DNA of 64,000 bases from Membranipora membranacea (lineage: Eukaryota; Bryozoa; Gymnolaemata; Cheilostomatida; Membraniporidae), in the NCBI GenBank assembly GCA_914767715.1, contig OU612070.1, positions 637,501 through 701,500 on the forward strand, written 5' to 3'. A model generated the notes under the pieces. That model saw only the letters and a list, made by a program, of their open reading frames with translations, was not told the DNA's origin and searched no databases. How positions within the stretch are numbered: the stretch's first letter is position 1; each line of letters begins with the position of its first letter. Below, piece after piece: positions 46,896-59,282 of the stretch. The position numbers and the translations under genes are program-made.

Positions 46896-49833
46896 AGAGA
46901 CTCAAACCTTGAGCTAAATAAGACGACTGTAGTTGAGTTATGTGATCACCACACTATACGCATAAGGCTTAATATTGCTAACTTGAGTGCAGCAGATTAT
47001 AACATCGCCTCCACTCACTACCAGTCAAGATTACACAGGGACAATCTCAATCTCGATCTCAATAGCCGTATTTTATATCTTATATATCTGATATACATGG
47101 CAATGTTATACCAAAGCCTGAGTCTATCTTAAATCTCTCTGAGTTCTACCTAACTTCACATATCTCGATATTACAGGATGATTGTTACGCATTGATACAG
47201 AGGTGTCGCGCCTTCAAAATAACTCCTAAAAACGTAACAGTGCGCAGCCAAGTGAAATGAAGATAGTATTTTTCACACGGAAGGAAAATCTTATAAAACC
47301 TAATTGATAGACTGATTACTATACAAATTTATGGCGTGAGTGTTTTGAACTGCTTTCAGCAACATATCATTACTATGATCATCAGACAGCTCTTTTTTTC
47401 TTCGAGCTGCACAGTTCCACAGTAATGACTGAGTAGCTGACATCTGCCAGACTGGCACTGAGGTAAACTTGTCAATGGTTCCAGAATCATTGAAAATCCA
47501 GTTATTCAGCCTTCAGCCTTGTCCTACACATAAATAAAAAAAACACAATGTTTGTATAAATATAGGGCATGAGCTGCTCTGTAAAATTGATTCCGAAGCC
47601 ATCTGATTGGCTAGCCTTTGCTTGTATGAGTTCATGAAGGAAGTGTTCTAGTACCCGGGACTGATATCAATTTTAGAAATCAGTAAAAAAGTGAACTCTT
47701 TGTACTAGCACAGACACAAATCAAAACAATTTCTTATATGAGGTTCCTAACCAAAGGTCGCCAAATGGCTGAATCTGTTGTGTTCCCGTTGTTCATAATA
47801 TTAATCAAGTTGATCAATAAAATGTTGAAGTTACCTTCATTCGTTGATTCACCTCATTACGGTTTGAGGGAATATCCTTTAGTCTTCATATATATTAAGT
47901 AAACTGCTAAGATTGCAAGCTACAAAAATAAACAAAAGACTGTAGTCCCTCAGAACAGGTAGATAACATGGTAAGGTGCCCAAAAGAGGTCGCTGCCAAC
48001 CTGACAGATGTGACGGTTCCACCTAAGACAAAAAATAGAGGTAGAAATCCTTGATTTTGGATATCTGCAGCAAAGTTAGATAAGCAAATCCCTGGCAAGT
48101 GGCAATTAAGCCATCTAATTGGTTGTAGCTTTTAGAATTGAACAAAAAAAATAGCAACAAGACCAATTGTATCCGGAGTTATCTTCTCAGAAATCATCTC
48201 CTGTCATTTTCAAGCCACTAGAGCTCACTTCGCATTTGTTGCTACAAGTGGTGAGTTGTGTTAATTTCTTCTATTTGATGATGGAGATTTTACAACCTAT
48301 TTCTCAGTCTTATATCTCTACATGACTTTGTTATCCATCGGTACTGTTTTTCTTCTCTGTGAACTTAACACAACTATCAGACGGATATGTAAGACCCATT
48401 CGCCGCCACTATTCACAAGCCAAGTCCCTGTGTCAGCTATACTTCCTGTGTATTTTATCTCAGTAAGTGTAAATGCATAATTATTTTGATATAAATTATC
48501 ATATATTGTAATCTGCTCGATGATAAAATTTATGCCGCAATTTGATGTATATGTATTTATTTGACACTGCATAAATTGTTGATTGCTACTTTGTTTCTAA
48601 TCTGGAGTGTAATTCCTTGTATTGTATTGTATTTTAGCTGATGCCGGTTAAATGTTATACACTCTCTCTCTCTCTCTCTCATGTTATATATACAACTCTC
48701 TCTTTGATGTATTTATATCTCGATCTCAATTTAAATCTGGATTTAGCTCATAGGCCTAATTGTAAGTTTATTTTGTGGCAATTGTAATACCTAATTTATA
48801 TCACATTCCTTGAGTAAATTATTTGTGGCGTGTATTTTCTTGTGGCGCTTTTGTTTTCCTTTGTCAATGCAGTATGTTGTGATGAGCAATTTTCTACTGT
48901 TATTACAATTTTAGCTATGCATGGCGTTTTTGACCCAAAGCTTTTTTCATGTATAATTCGCTAATAATTACTTTGTTTATTATAGAGCACAATTCGAACG
49001 CACAATAGAAATAAAGAAAATTCCACCAAACGTTCCGTTGTTACATAGTGCAATTGATGATCCGAGTACACCAATACATTTGACCGGTAGCAGCCTCTGT
49101 GAAAAGTAGCTAGAAGGCGACCTCATTTAGACGAATAAAAGGATAAGGTTTGACTACAGTAAGTTGTTTCTTGTAGAGCTTTTTGTGCAGACAACAGACT
49201 CATATATCACCATATAGCTATTATTTAAGTGAAGCCACTTTTGCCATGTTGCTGTCGCCTGGAGAACCGGGTTTGCTTATTTGTATAGATTTAACTGTTT
49301 TACGGTGGCTTCTTATTGAGTCTATTACTACACACAAAATTTTCTTTCGGCATTACACATATTTATGATGAGATATTTCTTATATATACAATATAGCTGT
49401 AAAAAAACTCAACATCAAAAAATAGGTCTTCAATTATGAAGATACAAAGCCGGATCCCCAGGCTGCAGCAAAATTGATTGTGATTGATAGTGAATCCATG
49501 AAAACATTGTACATCTAATAAGTCTGTCAGGCCCTTTCTGATTTTAAAAGTTTTAAAACCACATCGCTATTTTTTGTTCACTTTCCAATTTTATGATAGC
49601 GCCTCTGTCAATTATTCACTAATTGCCTAGTTTTATGTAAGGTACAATATCCCATTGCAATCAGTTCGGAAACACTACCAGTTTTATCAAACCTCATCCC
49701 ATCAAATCTGAATGGAAGCAAAAGATAGGTGAAGGCTGCCTCTAGACTACATGTTATGGCATGCATGAGTGGATTCCTAGACTTACCATATATGACTGCT
49801 ACGATAATAACCATAAAAGCAGTGCTGACTTAC
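46896..49833. other. Region with no supported exon
   Basis: This holds whatever terminal GPCR exon exists (+) and the flank of the decayed transporter exons (-). A (CT)n run lies at about 48660-48680. Short open frames at 47907-48098 and 48318-48572 (minus) have no recognisable domain. Confidence 0.5.
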
Positions 49834-50810
49834 CAGTACAAAAAATGACATTGAAATCATGGTTGCTAGCCAACCATAGCCTACAGTCGTCACAAGCACT
49901 CCTCCCACCATAGGGCCGAGCATTGAACCCAGCCCTAACCCTGCATTAATCATCCCTGTTATGATGCCGTAAGTCTTGAGTGAGAATAGCCTTCCATCCT
50001 AAAACATGATCAGTTATATGTCATCTGAGACTTGGTGATATTCAGAAATAGGTCTCATCTAATGGGTTGAGATGACGTATTGTCTTTTCTTTAAATCTTT
50101 TTTTTTTAGTGAAATACATTGTCAAAAACATCAAACTTAATTTTAGGAGGTTTGAACCCAAAAACATTCAGATAATGAGTTTACCACCTTCTCAGTTCGT
50201 TTAGCTAGATATAAATTGAGGTAGTGAGCTAATCGATGTGGAGTCTGAGTGATTGACTAGATATGACATCACACACAGTGTTATCAACATGCCAGAGTTG
50301 GACCGACAAAGTTTGGTTTGATTGGCAATGAGGAGGAATTTACTTGTTCAGTTGCGTTACATTGCTAATCGTTCCATTATAATCATAGCACTCCATTATC
50401 CAATTGTCAGATCAGCTCATTATCACTAAGGTTGCAATCTCAGTGGATCCTCTATCGGTATTTATATCCTCGATCCTCGTAGGATTGGCTGACGGTCAGC
50501 GGAGGTTCATAGTGACGTATATAGACGACATGCAAATTGTTCTGCACTGAGATTGCAATCTCAGATCAAACCGCCGTGACCAGATGTGTCTGCTGTGTGT
50601 ATGAGGCAGTGTTTTTTATACCTATGATAAAATGTAATTTCATGATGGTGATGTGACGTTTTTGTTAAAGGCTACTATCCTTTCTTTAAAATAACAAAAT
50701 GGTGATGAAGCTGATTGTAACTCACTTCATCAAGTTGACAGTGGCTTGGAATTGTGGTATGATAACTCCTCCCTGAATTACGAAGGAGACAAACATCAGA
50801 ACAGCCGGGA
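49834..50810 (-). pseudogene. Decayed duplicate of two SLC18B1-like exons
   Basis: 50810-50726 and 49998-49834 are clear second copies of the two exons at 53338-53243 and 52711-52540 (shared LKTYGIITGMINAGLGLGSM, QGGVIIPQFQA). The first copy has lost 11 nt at its acceptor end, changing the required phase. The second has a 7-nt deletion that throws the frame to a stop shortly after. No other exons of a second gene were found between 50810 and the functional gene's last exon at 51653. This is most simply the 3' remnant of a tandem duplicate, although alternative exons cannot be fully excluded. Confidence 0.75.
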
Positions 50811-51289
50811 CTGCAAATACAAAATTTAATTATCATTATAGGACAATTTAGATAAAATTATTACAAGGTTTTGTATGAAATCAAACCTTCAACAACGTAT
50901 AATATTGGAACAGATGATAAACAAGTAGATAAAACTCAACTAACTGAAGAGACAGTCGTCTTTTCACAATTCCCAACCTCCCGCCCTAAAATATTACCTT
51001 ATGTTACTATACTTCTCAGTGTGTGAAAGGTGACTTGGGTGCATGTGTGGTTGGTGCTAAATTTTCCGCCTTTTCTAAGGTATCGAGGCCGAATTTCATC
51101 CTACAAAGTTCCAGTCTCCAGCAACTGTACTTACTTAAATGTTTATTTCTAACTTATTGGGGATTAACCAGGGAAAGGCGTAGAAGTCGCCCCCCTCCTA
51201 TAGGGGAACCCCCAGCTATCTTGTTGATCATTGGGGTAAGAAAAAATGAGCTTTACGAATCTAGACTTAAATTAAAACAAAATGCCTTC

Positions 51290-51595
51290 GGATGATTCAT
51301 CTAAACGATCCACCTACTATGATTTTAGATAAATACCCCTCAGGACGCTTTATTATACCCAAGCACAGAACAAACCTGAGGAAGTTCTGTTCTAGACACC
51401 AATCTGTATCTTCTTTATTTTATTTATATTATTTACTTATTTTATTTTTATCTTTTTGATTATTTAACAAAATATTTTACCTGACTGAAACAAACAATCA
51501 TTCATGCATATCTTATGTAAATCACAACCTCATTGATTTCACATGATATACTGGTTGGATCAATAAAGTATTTATTATTATTATCATTATTATTA
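51290..51595 (+). mobile_element. Possible LINE 3' end
   Basis: A frame including GRFIIPKHRTNLRKFCSRHQ resembles the last block of some non-LTR ORF2 proteins. It is followed by AT-rich sequence and an ATTATTATT-type tail at 51565-51597. There is not enough sequence for certainty. Confidence 0.35.
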
Positions 51596-51652
51596 AAAAT
51601 AACTATTATCTTTTTTCTAAACTTTGGTCAACACACATTTTGAGATTCACTA

Positions 51653-54600
51653 CTACGGAAGTATATTCAAATCCTTTGCTTGATCTTTGTTCGGTTTTTC
51701 AGGAGGCTTGAGCGGATATCCTTTGCTGCTCATATAAGATAGGTAGACTCCATTGATGATAAGCTATAAATATTTAAAAATATGGAGATCAAGAAATCCT
51801 TCTCTCTCCCAATTTGGATAATGTTTGCTTCCAAATCAACAATGTAGGTCAGTCGGGCCATTTCTGGCACCATCACTACAGTGCAGAGTGACTCATATCT
51901 CAGGGCCGAACTGTAAGCAGTGGTACAGATCAGCACAACAAACCACATTTACAACAGACATGACACAAAGAGCACAGCAGCTGTAGTAACACTGGTGTAG
52001 TGTTTGACAGAGGCCTGTTCCGGCTTTTGGCTCTTTTTACACAAAATCTCATCAGGCTATAATGCTCTTATCAGAATAAGAATGCAGATATAACTAGATT
52101 ATTATAATAATAATCTAGTTATTGGTGGATTATGAAGACGGAATGCTACTGCAAAATTTTATCTTTTCGGAAAAACCTGAGGAAATGACAAATGATCCAT
52201 GTCTGCATTCTTATTCTGATATAAATAAATGGAAAAACTTACTACTTTCTAGTACTGGCACAAAAATAGAAGTTTTGGTAGTCTTTATCCTTTTATATGT
52301 GTTAAATGTGTGATATGGTTTATTTACTACTTATTGGGGGCTATCTGACAGGAGGGGCAATAAATTTAAGAGTAGGAGGGCTGCTGAAAAGGTGTATATT
52401 CCCTCTCGTCATTTTTACATGCAGAATAATTGAGAAAAATAAAACTATTTGTCAGTCGGTCTACGGTTCAGAGAATACATTGATCTATAGTAGAGTGATC
52501 GATAACTAGGAGCAGAGTTTTAGGATAATTTTCACTCACCATCATAAAAAATGACAAGGATACAATGGTCACCAGCCAACCATAGCCTACAGTCTCCACC
52601 AGCACCCCTCCCATCAGCGGGCCTAGCATTGACCCCAGCCCTAATCCTGCATTAATCATCCCTGTTATGATGCCGTATGTCTTTAGTGACGAACCATTGT
52701 AGCCTTTCATCCTACAAAGAGATATTTTTCAATGTAGGTGTATATTTGTGGCCTCACTTTTGAGCAAAATACTGTGCAAATTATTTTCTTGATAGCCTGC
52801 CGTATAAAAGCTAGGCCTAGGATGATCACTTCATATTACAGTACATACAGTACATACAGTACATACAGTACATACAGTACATACAGTACATACAGTACAT
52901 ACGGTACATACGGTACATACGGTACATACGGTACATACGGTACATACGGTACATACGGTACATACGGTACATACGGTACATACGGTACATACGGTACATA
53001 CGGTACATACGGTACATACGGTACATACGGTACATACGGTACATACGGTACATACGGTACATACGGTACATACGGTACATACGGTACATACGGTACATAC
53101 GGTACATACGGTACATACGGTACATACGGTACATACGGTACATACGGTACATACGGTACATACGGTACATACGGTACATACGGTACATACGGTACATACG
53201 GTACATACGGTACATACAGATTTATCATTTTTTGTTACTCACTGTGATAAGTTGAGTGCGGCTTGGAATGGTGGTATAATTATACCTCCCTGAATTATAT
53301 ATGAGCAAAACATCAAAGCTGCCGGGACAGCAAATATTCTGCAAAATAAAAAAGTCGTAAGTTTATCAAGTTCATTTTTTAAGTACTACTACTAGCGACT
53401 GTTGCAGAGTTTGGGCTCTACATGAGCACATAGCCTGTGACATACAACAAAACATAGAGAATATGACAAACTAGGCATCAAATATTTTCAGCATCTGTGC
53501 TGCCTTGAATAATAGAAAAACCCAAAAATAACCTCCACTAATTGTGCTCAGTCGGTAACAAGACATCCTTGTTTGTCTTGACACATATTATATATATATA
53601 TCTGAGAAAACCTACCTCCGCCCTTGAAATATAAAATACAGTAGAGGTGAAGGTCCGATGAAGAGGTATATAAATCCAAGTAGTATCCATGAAATCACCA
53701 TCACAGACCATACATATCCCTGTAACAGTCAGTATATATGTATCATTAACAGTATATAACAAGGGACTTTTAGTTTTAGCCCCTTAAATTCTAATATCCC
53801 CCCAACCAGTGTCCTCTGGGCTTTCTGTGTGTAAGAGGTTATAATGGGTTTGGGTTGAGCTAGAGCATAGTCACATGTTCACTTAGTATCAACAGGGGTG
53901 GGTATCTCAATTCTAACTTAACCTCTTTTTGATGAGTGTACATTCAACTAAAGACAGCACCAATCTTTAGAAAGACAATTAAATTGAAGGAGTGTTTTTT
54001 ACTGACTAAGACGCTACGATCGTGAACATATTCCCCAAATCAACCAGCAGGGAAAACCAGCAGGAAAAAAACAATGTCATGTACCTACTAAGATGATTGA
54101 CACAATATCTCTTGTAACGCTAATCACTATTAAGACAACAATAATGAAGGCCGTTGGATTCGAAAAATCCAGGTTACAATTGTGGTAAATGAATTATGTG
54201 TTGCTTACCTTTGAAACTATCCATGAGATAACCGGTGAGAAGGCTAGGTATCCTACCGACCATACTACAAAACAGACTCCTACTGATGAAAGTGTTGCTC
54301 CGAACTGGAAACCAAATAACATGGAAATGAATAAAGAATTCTCTCCGTTTTACTCCAGGTACAGATAGATTCTAATAACGTGTCTCTGTCTGGACATGAT
54401 TTAAATATTTATACAAAGTATTTGTGGTGGTTACTCAGACTCAGTGTCTCTAGTGCCGTTACAAATCTTAGATCAGACAGGTTTATGTTTTCTAAAACTC
54501 ACTTCACTAACAAGTACAGGACTGATAACAGTCCAGCTCCCGATACATCCCGTCTTCATCACTCCAAGACTGAGGAACAAGATAAAAACTCCGGGTATCT

Positions 54601-57600
54601 TAAGGGTGTCCATAAATGAGTGGTGCTGAGACTCTTTCTCGTCTAAATTAGTAATGAAAAAAGAAAGTCAAAGTCTCATATATGGGCAGTCTTTCATATC
54701 CTGGTTATGCCAAGTAGTAGTTTGAGCAAGGATGGGAAAAAACCATAGCCTTAAAGGGCAACCAAGGTTTCAAACAACTTCTCTTTGATGGCCATTGATT
54801 AATAGCAGATTGCACCTTCTGCATAGGGAAAAAGACAAAATATAATTCGGATGATTATTCAGCCAGAATTCTTGTGAAACATTTCTATCATCAGGTACTC
54901 AAACTCAGCTAAAACAGAATACCACATAGCAGCTTCCTGTTCCTGTTATTATTTAGCCTGTGCTCTATAATTCTTACAGCAAAGTCTTGGAACCTCCCCT
55001 AAACTGAAGTGTTCCCCAGCTTTGAGTCAGCAACTACTTTGAGTTTTGCATCGCGTAATGCACAAAGCTGATGCTGCCCAGCATATTATTTGCTACCCAT
55101 TAATGCATTGCTGCGAAACCTTGGTTGCCCTTTAATAACCACCATATAGAGCTGAAGTGAGGCACTTACTTGAGGGGCGACGTAAGGTCATTTAGAAGGT
55201 GTAGAAGCAAAGATGCGATCATTGATTTACTTATCCAGGTTTTTTGTTCATAACGCGATCAATTTTGATCGAATTTTGAATTTGAAAATTGCTTTACGAT
55301 CAGCAACATCTTGTTATCAACTTAAAAAAATTGTTTTTGCCTGAAATTAGTATCAAACTGTTCAGGAGTCAGGACAAGCTGTTCAATCTATTGTAATATT
55401 CAAACTCAAAATCCGATCAAAATTGATCGAGTTATCGACAAAAGACCTGGATTATGGACAGTAAATCAATGATAGTATAATTGCTTCTACACCTTCCAAT
55501 GTCGTTACGTCGCCCCCAATCAAATGCCTCAGTGACTCAATGCTAATGCTCCATATAGTGTCCTGTCTAGGTTTATTATTTTCCTTTTGGAAGGATTTAT
55601 TCCACCTAGCTCTAAAACTTTTTTTAGAGACAAACATCTATTACATTATTACAGCGATCAATCAAGACAAAAAATCACTACAACTTTTAACTCTTTACCA
55701 ATTCAGAGACGCTCAGCAACCAAACTTACTCATTTTAAACAACAACTATCTAAGCACTTTAAATCTTATTAATTTTTATCACTAGTGTATTTTTTTTCTT
55801 TTTTTCTCCGCTTATTATTTGTTCTGTCACTGCATGAAAAACATTTCTAAAGATGATTGTAGATTGACAACAAAAGTATATATATATTATTAAGTCTATG
55901 GCAAGGATACAATATCAATAGGATAGGATATTTTGGGATACCCCCTTGAAAACAAAATTCTCAATAAGTACATGAAAAGGAGTTGTAATCTCCTATTCCA
56001 TGTAGGGACAACTCAACAAAACACTCTATGATCTGTACTGTCTTTTAGCTAGTTCTGTAAAATGTTCAGACAACCAATTGATTACAGGGAATCGAAGTTA
56101 CCTGATGACTCTAACTCTACGGCCTACATTGTGGTGAGCGCCCCTCAACCATGATAGGGTTTCCCTCGCCGCTCACAAAATATAATGCTGGCATAGCAGT
56201 GCATTCCAAAGGATACTGGCGTTATATAGTTTGTTGCACCATACTATACGATTTTCTAATCACTTTTAACCAGATTTCAATCAATTTACTAAAACCAGCA
56301 GCTGTTTGATGTATTGTGTGAGCTCTCTACTTACACTAGGCTATAAAGGATTGAAAGTACTCACCGACAGAAGGTACAAAGATGAGAGATAAACCTGCTA
56401 CTGCACACACTGCAGCTATTATCAGAAACGCAGATGTGTAACTGCTATACTGTAACACATAGAGATAAATAAAGCTTTAATGTTCAGATCATTGGCTTGG
56501 TGTACAATGAATGGTAAATTATATATTAGGACCATGGAAATCAGTCACATTACTAGCTATGATGGACCAAATGGAGATTTAAAGTGCCATTGGAGATTTA
56601 AATGGAGATTTTTAGTGGAGATTTGGAAGAAAAAATTTAGATGGAGATAAATTAAATGGACTAAGTGGTTTGCTATGGTATGAGGAATTTATACATTTAG
56701 GAAACAGTATATCTAATTTTAACTAAAAGTCCCTGCCCCTGTCCTACGATCGATCGGATGGATATAATAAAATAAATTTAATTCTAATTAATTGATGAGC
56801 TTAACATTGAGTTGACCTGCTAATGGCACCATGGTTACAAACACTAACCTGATAGACAACTGTACCGAGGCCAGGACCACAAGCTTGAGCGGCACCCATC
56901 ACCATTTCTATCATACCCTGCAAAAAATAGATATTTTTAAATTTATTCAATTTCATGGAGAATAAAAGAGTGCATGTGAGCATGATATGTTACAGAAATA
57001 TATACAATTTTGAGTATGTTAACAGGTGGAAGACCCTCAGCGCAACAATCTGAATGCAATATGCGGAGTCTTGCATCATAGCTTGCTATGTGATATTTCT
57101 ACCCGCTAGGTCTACTCACAATAATCATATTTTTATCGAAGCTGGTTGATTTCAGGAGAACACATGTCATTGATATGGTTACCATGATACCTCCATTTCC
57201 GGCGATCAATCGGACAGCTACACACAACACAAAAAATAGTGTGCTGTTTGTTATAAAATACAACAACCTACAACCAAAAGAAGAGATTATTAGTGAGTTA
57301 GACATGCACAATCTGTTGTGCTATTGAGCTGGATAAATTATATCTTATTCCACAGATTGTTAAACATGTGGGAAGTACGAACTAATGAACTGAGACAGAG
57401 CTGTCATCATTTTGTTCACACATGAGAAGTTTTAATCTGGGGTCAATTAGCTGAGCAATTAACTCCAAGATTCTGGATTTGAATAACTGACATCATCTTA
57501 ACAACAGTTATACCTGTTGTTTTTACTAATCCATAAATATTACAACTTTCGGTTTTATGAATGATGATAATATCTTATTGGTTTATATGAAGGTCGCTGG

Positions 57601-58475
57601 TAGTGGCATTCCAGTAAACCCAACATTCATGAACGTGGTCGGTAATGGAATGCTAATACAGGGACCGTTAGATTTTGGGCACATAACCTCAAATATGATA
57701 TTCATATATCACTATAATATATATTATATATTATTATAATTATTGATATAATTATATCTCGCTCTCTTGTGATCCAACATACCCAAACACAGTGCAGGAT
57801 ACTGTGACGAGTAGACTGCCTATTAAACACATCCTCTTAGGTCCGATCTTGTTTATCTACAATGAGAGTAGATATAATACACAATGTCTGTCACACTAAG
57901 ACTACATATTTACTACATTTACTACATTTACTACATTTACTACAACTACTACAACTACTACAACTACTACAACTACTACAACTACTACAACTACTACAAC
58001 TACTACAACTACTACAACTACTACAACTACTACAACTACTACAACTACTACAACTAATACAACTACTACAACTACGATACCGATTAATTACTATCACTTA
58101 TTTTGATGGACACTGAATTCTGTGGGCTGCCTTCTCTAGCTAAAACTAGTATACATAGTGTAGTTAGCCACTGACCTTAGACCCATAGACTGGTGACATG
58201 ATAAATCTGGTCATCTCATAGGCTGAGTAAATAACCCCTACATGTACTTGTGTCAGTCCTTTCTGTTGTGCGATGGACGGAAAGAATGGAATAAGAAAAG
58301 AGTCTGTTGAGAGAACAAAAAACTGAAGGCTGAGTAGAGATATAAGCATTATCCTCTCCTTTGTCTTCGTCAGTGCAGGTTTAGCTTGCTGATTTGCGTT
58401 GTCTCCCTCTGCCACTAATGGTGTGTTTTCTTCTGCCATCCTCGGTGATTCTTTCTCTCCACCGCACATTATCAA
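51653..58475 (-). CDS. Major-facilitator transporter, SLC18B1-like, 11 exons, complete
   Basis: Exons in transcript order: 58475-58176, 57856-57783, 57267-57120, 56917-56849, 56449-56365, 54642-54503, 54304-54209, 53719-53616, 53338-53243, 52711-52540, 51763-51653 (TAG). The total is 1395 nt (464 residues), with all phases consistent. SLC18B1 is the vesicular polyamine transporter branch of the vesicular amine transporter family, so a vesicle-membrane amine/polyamine:H+ antiport role is plausible but inferred. Seen in sequence: an acidic N-terminal tail (MAEENTPLVAEGD; ATG 58439 is an alternative start to 58475), TM1 LQFFVLSTDSFLIPFFPSIA, the loop motif MSPVYGSKINKIGPKRM corresponding to MFS motif A (degenerate), motif-C-like GAAQACGPGLGTVVYQ, the central DEKESQHHSFMDTLKIPGVF linker, and the second half GMINAGLGLGSMLGPLMGGV. 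The C-terminal tail is short and Lys/Pro-rich. TTTATT at about 51569 gives a minus-strand poly(A) signal roughly 80 bp past the stop. Confidence 0.9.
52838..53218. repeat. 9-bp minisatellite, about 42 copies
   Basis: Seven copies of ACAGTACAT followed by about 35 almost perfect copies of ACGGTACAT lie in an intron of the transporter gene, starting about 25 bp beyond a splice donor. Open frames on both strands across it are repeat artefacts. Confidence 0.95.
54754..55132. mobile_element. 379-bp TA-flanked MITE, copy 2 (transporter intron)
   Basis: Same length as the copy at 32703-33081. Begins AAGGGCAACCAAGGTTTC and ends GAAACCTTGGTTGCCCTT, with TA on both sides (54752-54753 and 55133-55134). 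Its TIRs pair perfectly over 18 bp. Confidence 0.85.
55158..55531. mobile_element. 374-bp foldback element
   Basis: Long inverted arms of about 120 bp: TGAGGCACTT plus GGGGCGACGTAA on the left, and the complement ending TGCCTCA on the right. Both arms share AAGGTGTAGAAGCAA, ATCATTGATTTACT and CGATCAATTTTGATCG. It lies 25 bp beyond MITE copy 2 in the same transporter intron. No coding capacity. Confidence 0.75.
55560..55775 (+). mobile_element. LINE ORF2 C-terminal fragment
   Basis: The frame around 55587-55772 contains TTTFNSLPIQRRSATKLTHF followed by KQQLSKHFKSY and a stop, the conserved last block of many non-LTR ORF2 proteins (usually WNSLP...FK..L). Upstream domains are missing. Confidence 0.55.
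57907..58072. repeat. 9-bp minisatellite (ACTACAACT)n
   Basis: About four units with TTTACTACA and about fifteen with ACTACAACT lie in the first intron of the transporter gene. It is the second 9-bp array in introns of this gene. Confidence 0.95.
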
Positions 58476-58935
58476 ACGAGAGTTCTTTTACTGGGCGCCG
58501 ATTGCTAAAGTTTAAATAAACTATGGTTCATTGACCCTGACCAATGAGGAATATCATTTCAATGTAAACAGCTTATCATTTAAAGATAGCTATAATGCCT
58601 GTGGTTTTTATCAATCATCAATCTGGAATTACCTGCCAATTTTAATAATTATACTAGAAATGCCCGATCATAAATGCCACAAACTTCAGGGGCGTGGATG
58701 ACATACACTAAGATTGTCGATTGAGTTCATGATGGATGACCAATCTGGGATGACATTATAAGTGCAAATTAAAATGGCTGTCCTTTCCATACCACCTAGG
58801 AGGTAGACAGCCTGAGTATCGTTGTCCTATTACGTGGCGGACTTCCCAACCCCAAATTAATCTCAGTGATTACAGCCATAGAATATAGCGCAACCAAAAT
58901 GTTATAATAGTGGTATATTTATAGATTTAAAACAA
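58476..58935. other. 5' flank of the SLC18B1-like gene
   Basis: Upstream of the minus-strand transporter start; presumably promoter. No defined element recognised. Confidence 0.45.
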
Positions 58936-59050
58936 TAAGGGGTCCTCCCCGTGCTCTTCCTCGTCTTTCAATCTGGCCTCGCTGGGATACACAAACCGCG
59001 CTCTCAGCCTCACCTGACCGCTGAAGCTTGCAAAGCTCAGTGCGATATAA
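58936..59050 (-). mobile_element. Diverged second copy of SINE family B
   Basis: Aligns loosely with 59149-59282 in the same orientation (shared GGxGTCC, GCTCTTCCTCG/GCTTCTCCTCG and CTGGGATA/TTGGATA). The head end contains GTGAGGCTGAGAGCGCGG, a weak A-box match. Confidence 0.4.
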
Positions 59051-59148
59051 TCTGGTTGTTGTTGCTGTTTGTTAAATTTAATGATGTGGTGGGTGTAAGT
59101 AGTAAAAAAGCAGTTAAATCACCAAGTAGAAAATAAAAAAACACGTTA

Positions 59149-59282
59149 TATTTATAAGGAGTCCACACCATGCTTCTCCTCGCTTTTTTTTATCTGACTT
59201 CACTTGGATATTTGAACTCAGGCCCTGTTCTGAGGTTGAACATGCTAGCTGCTCAGCCATGCCCGCAGCCAAAACTCACAGA
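59149..59282 (-). mobile_element. tRNA-headed SINE (family B)
   Basis: Read on the minus strand, the sequence starts with a tRNA-like part: A-box-like TGGCTGAGCAGCTAGC, then about 30 nt later B-box-like GAGTTCAAATATCC. An unrelated body with an A-run follows. There is no closed acceptor stem, so it is not a functional tRNA gene. Confidence 0.5.

Noticed and set aside
48318-48572. 84-codon minus-strand frame
   Set aside because: No recognisable domain, no supporting splice structure and no similarity to neighbours.
52826-53247. Three long open frames (Gly-Thr-Tyr, Met-Tyr-Arg and Val-Pro-Tyr repeats)
   Set aside because: They are translations of one 9-bp minisatellite, whose period is a multiple of three and keeps every frame open. 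They sit in an intron.
57862-58116. Leu-Leu-Gln repeat frame and Cys-Ser-Ser repeat frame
   Set aside because: Opposite-strand readings of the ACTACAACT array.
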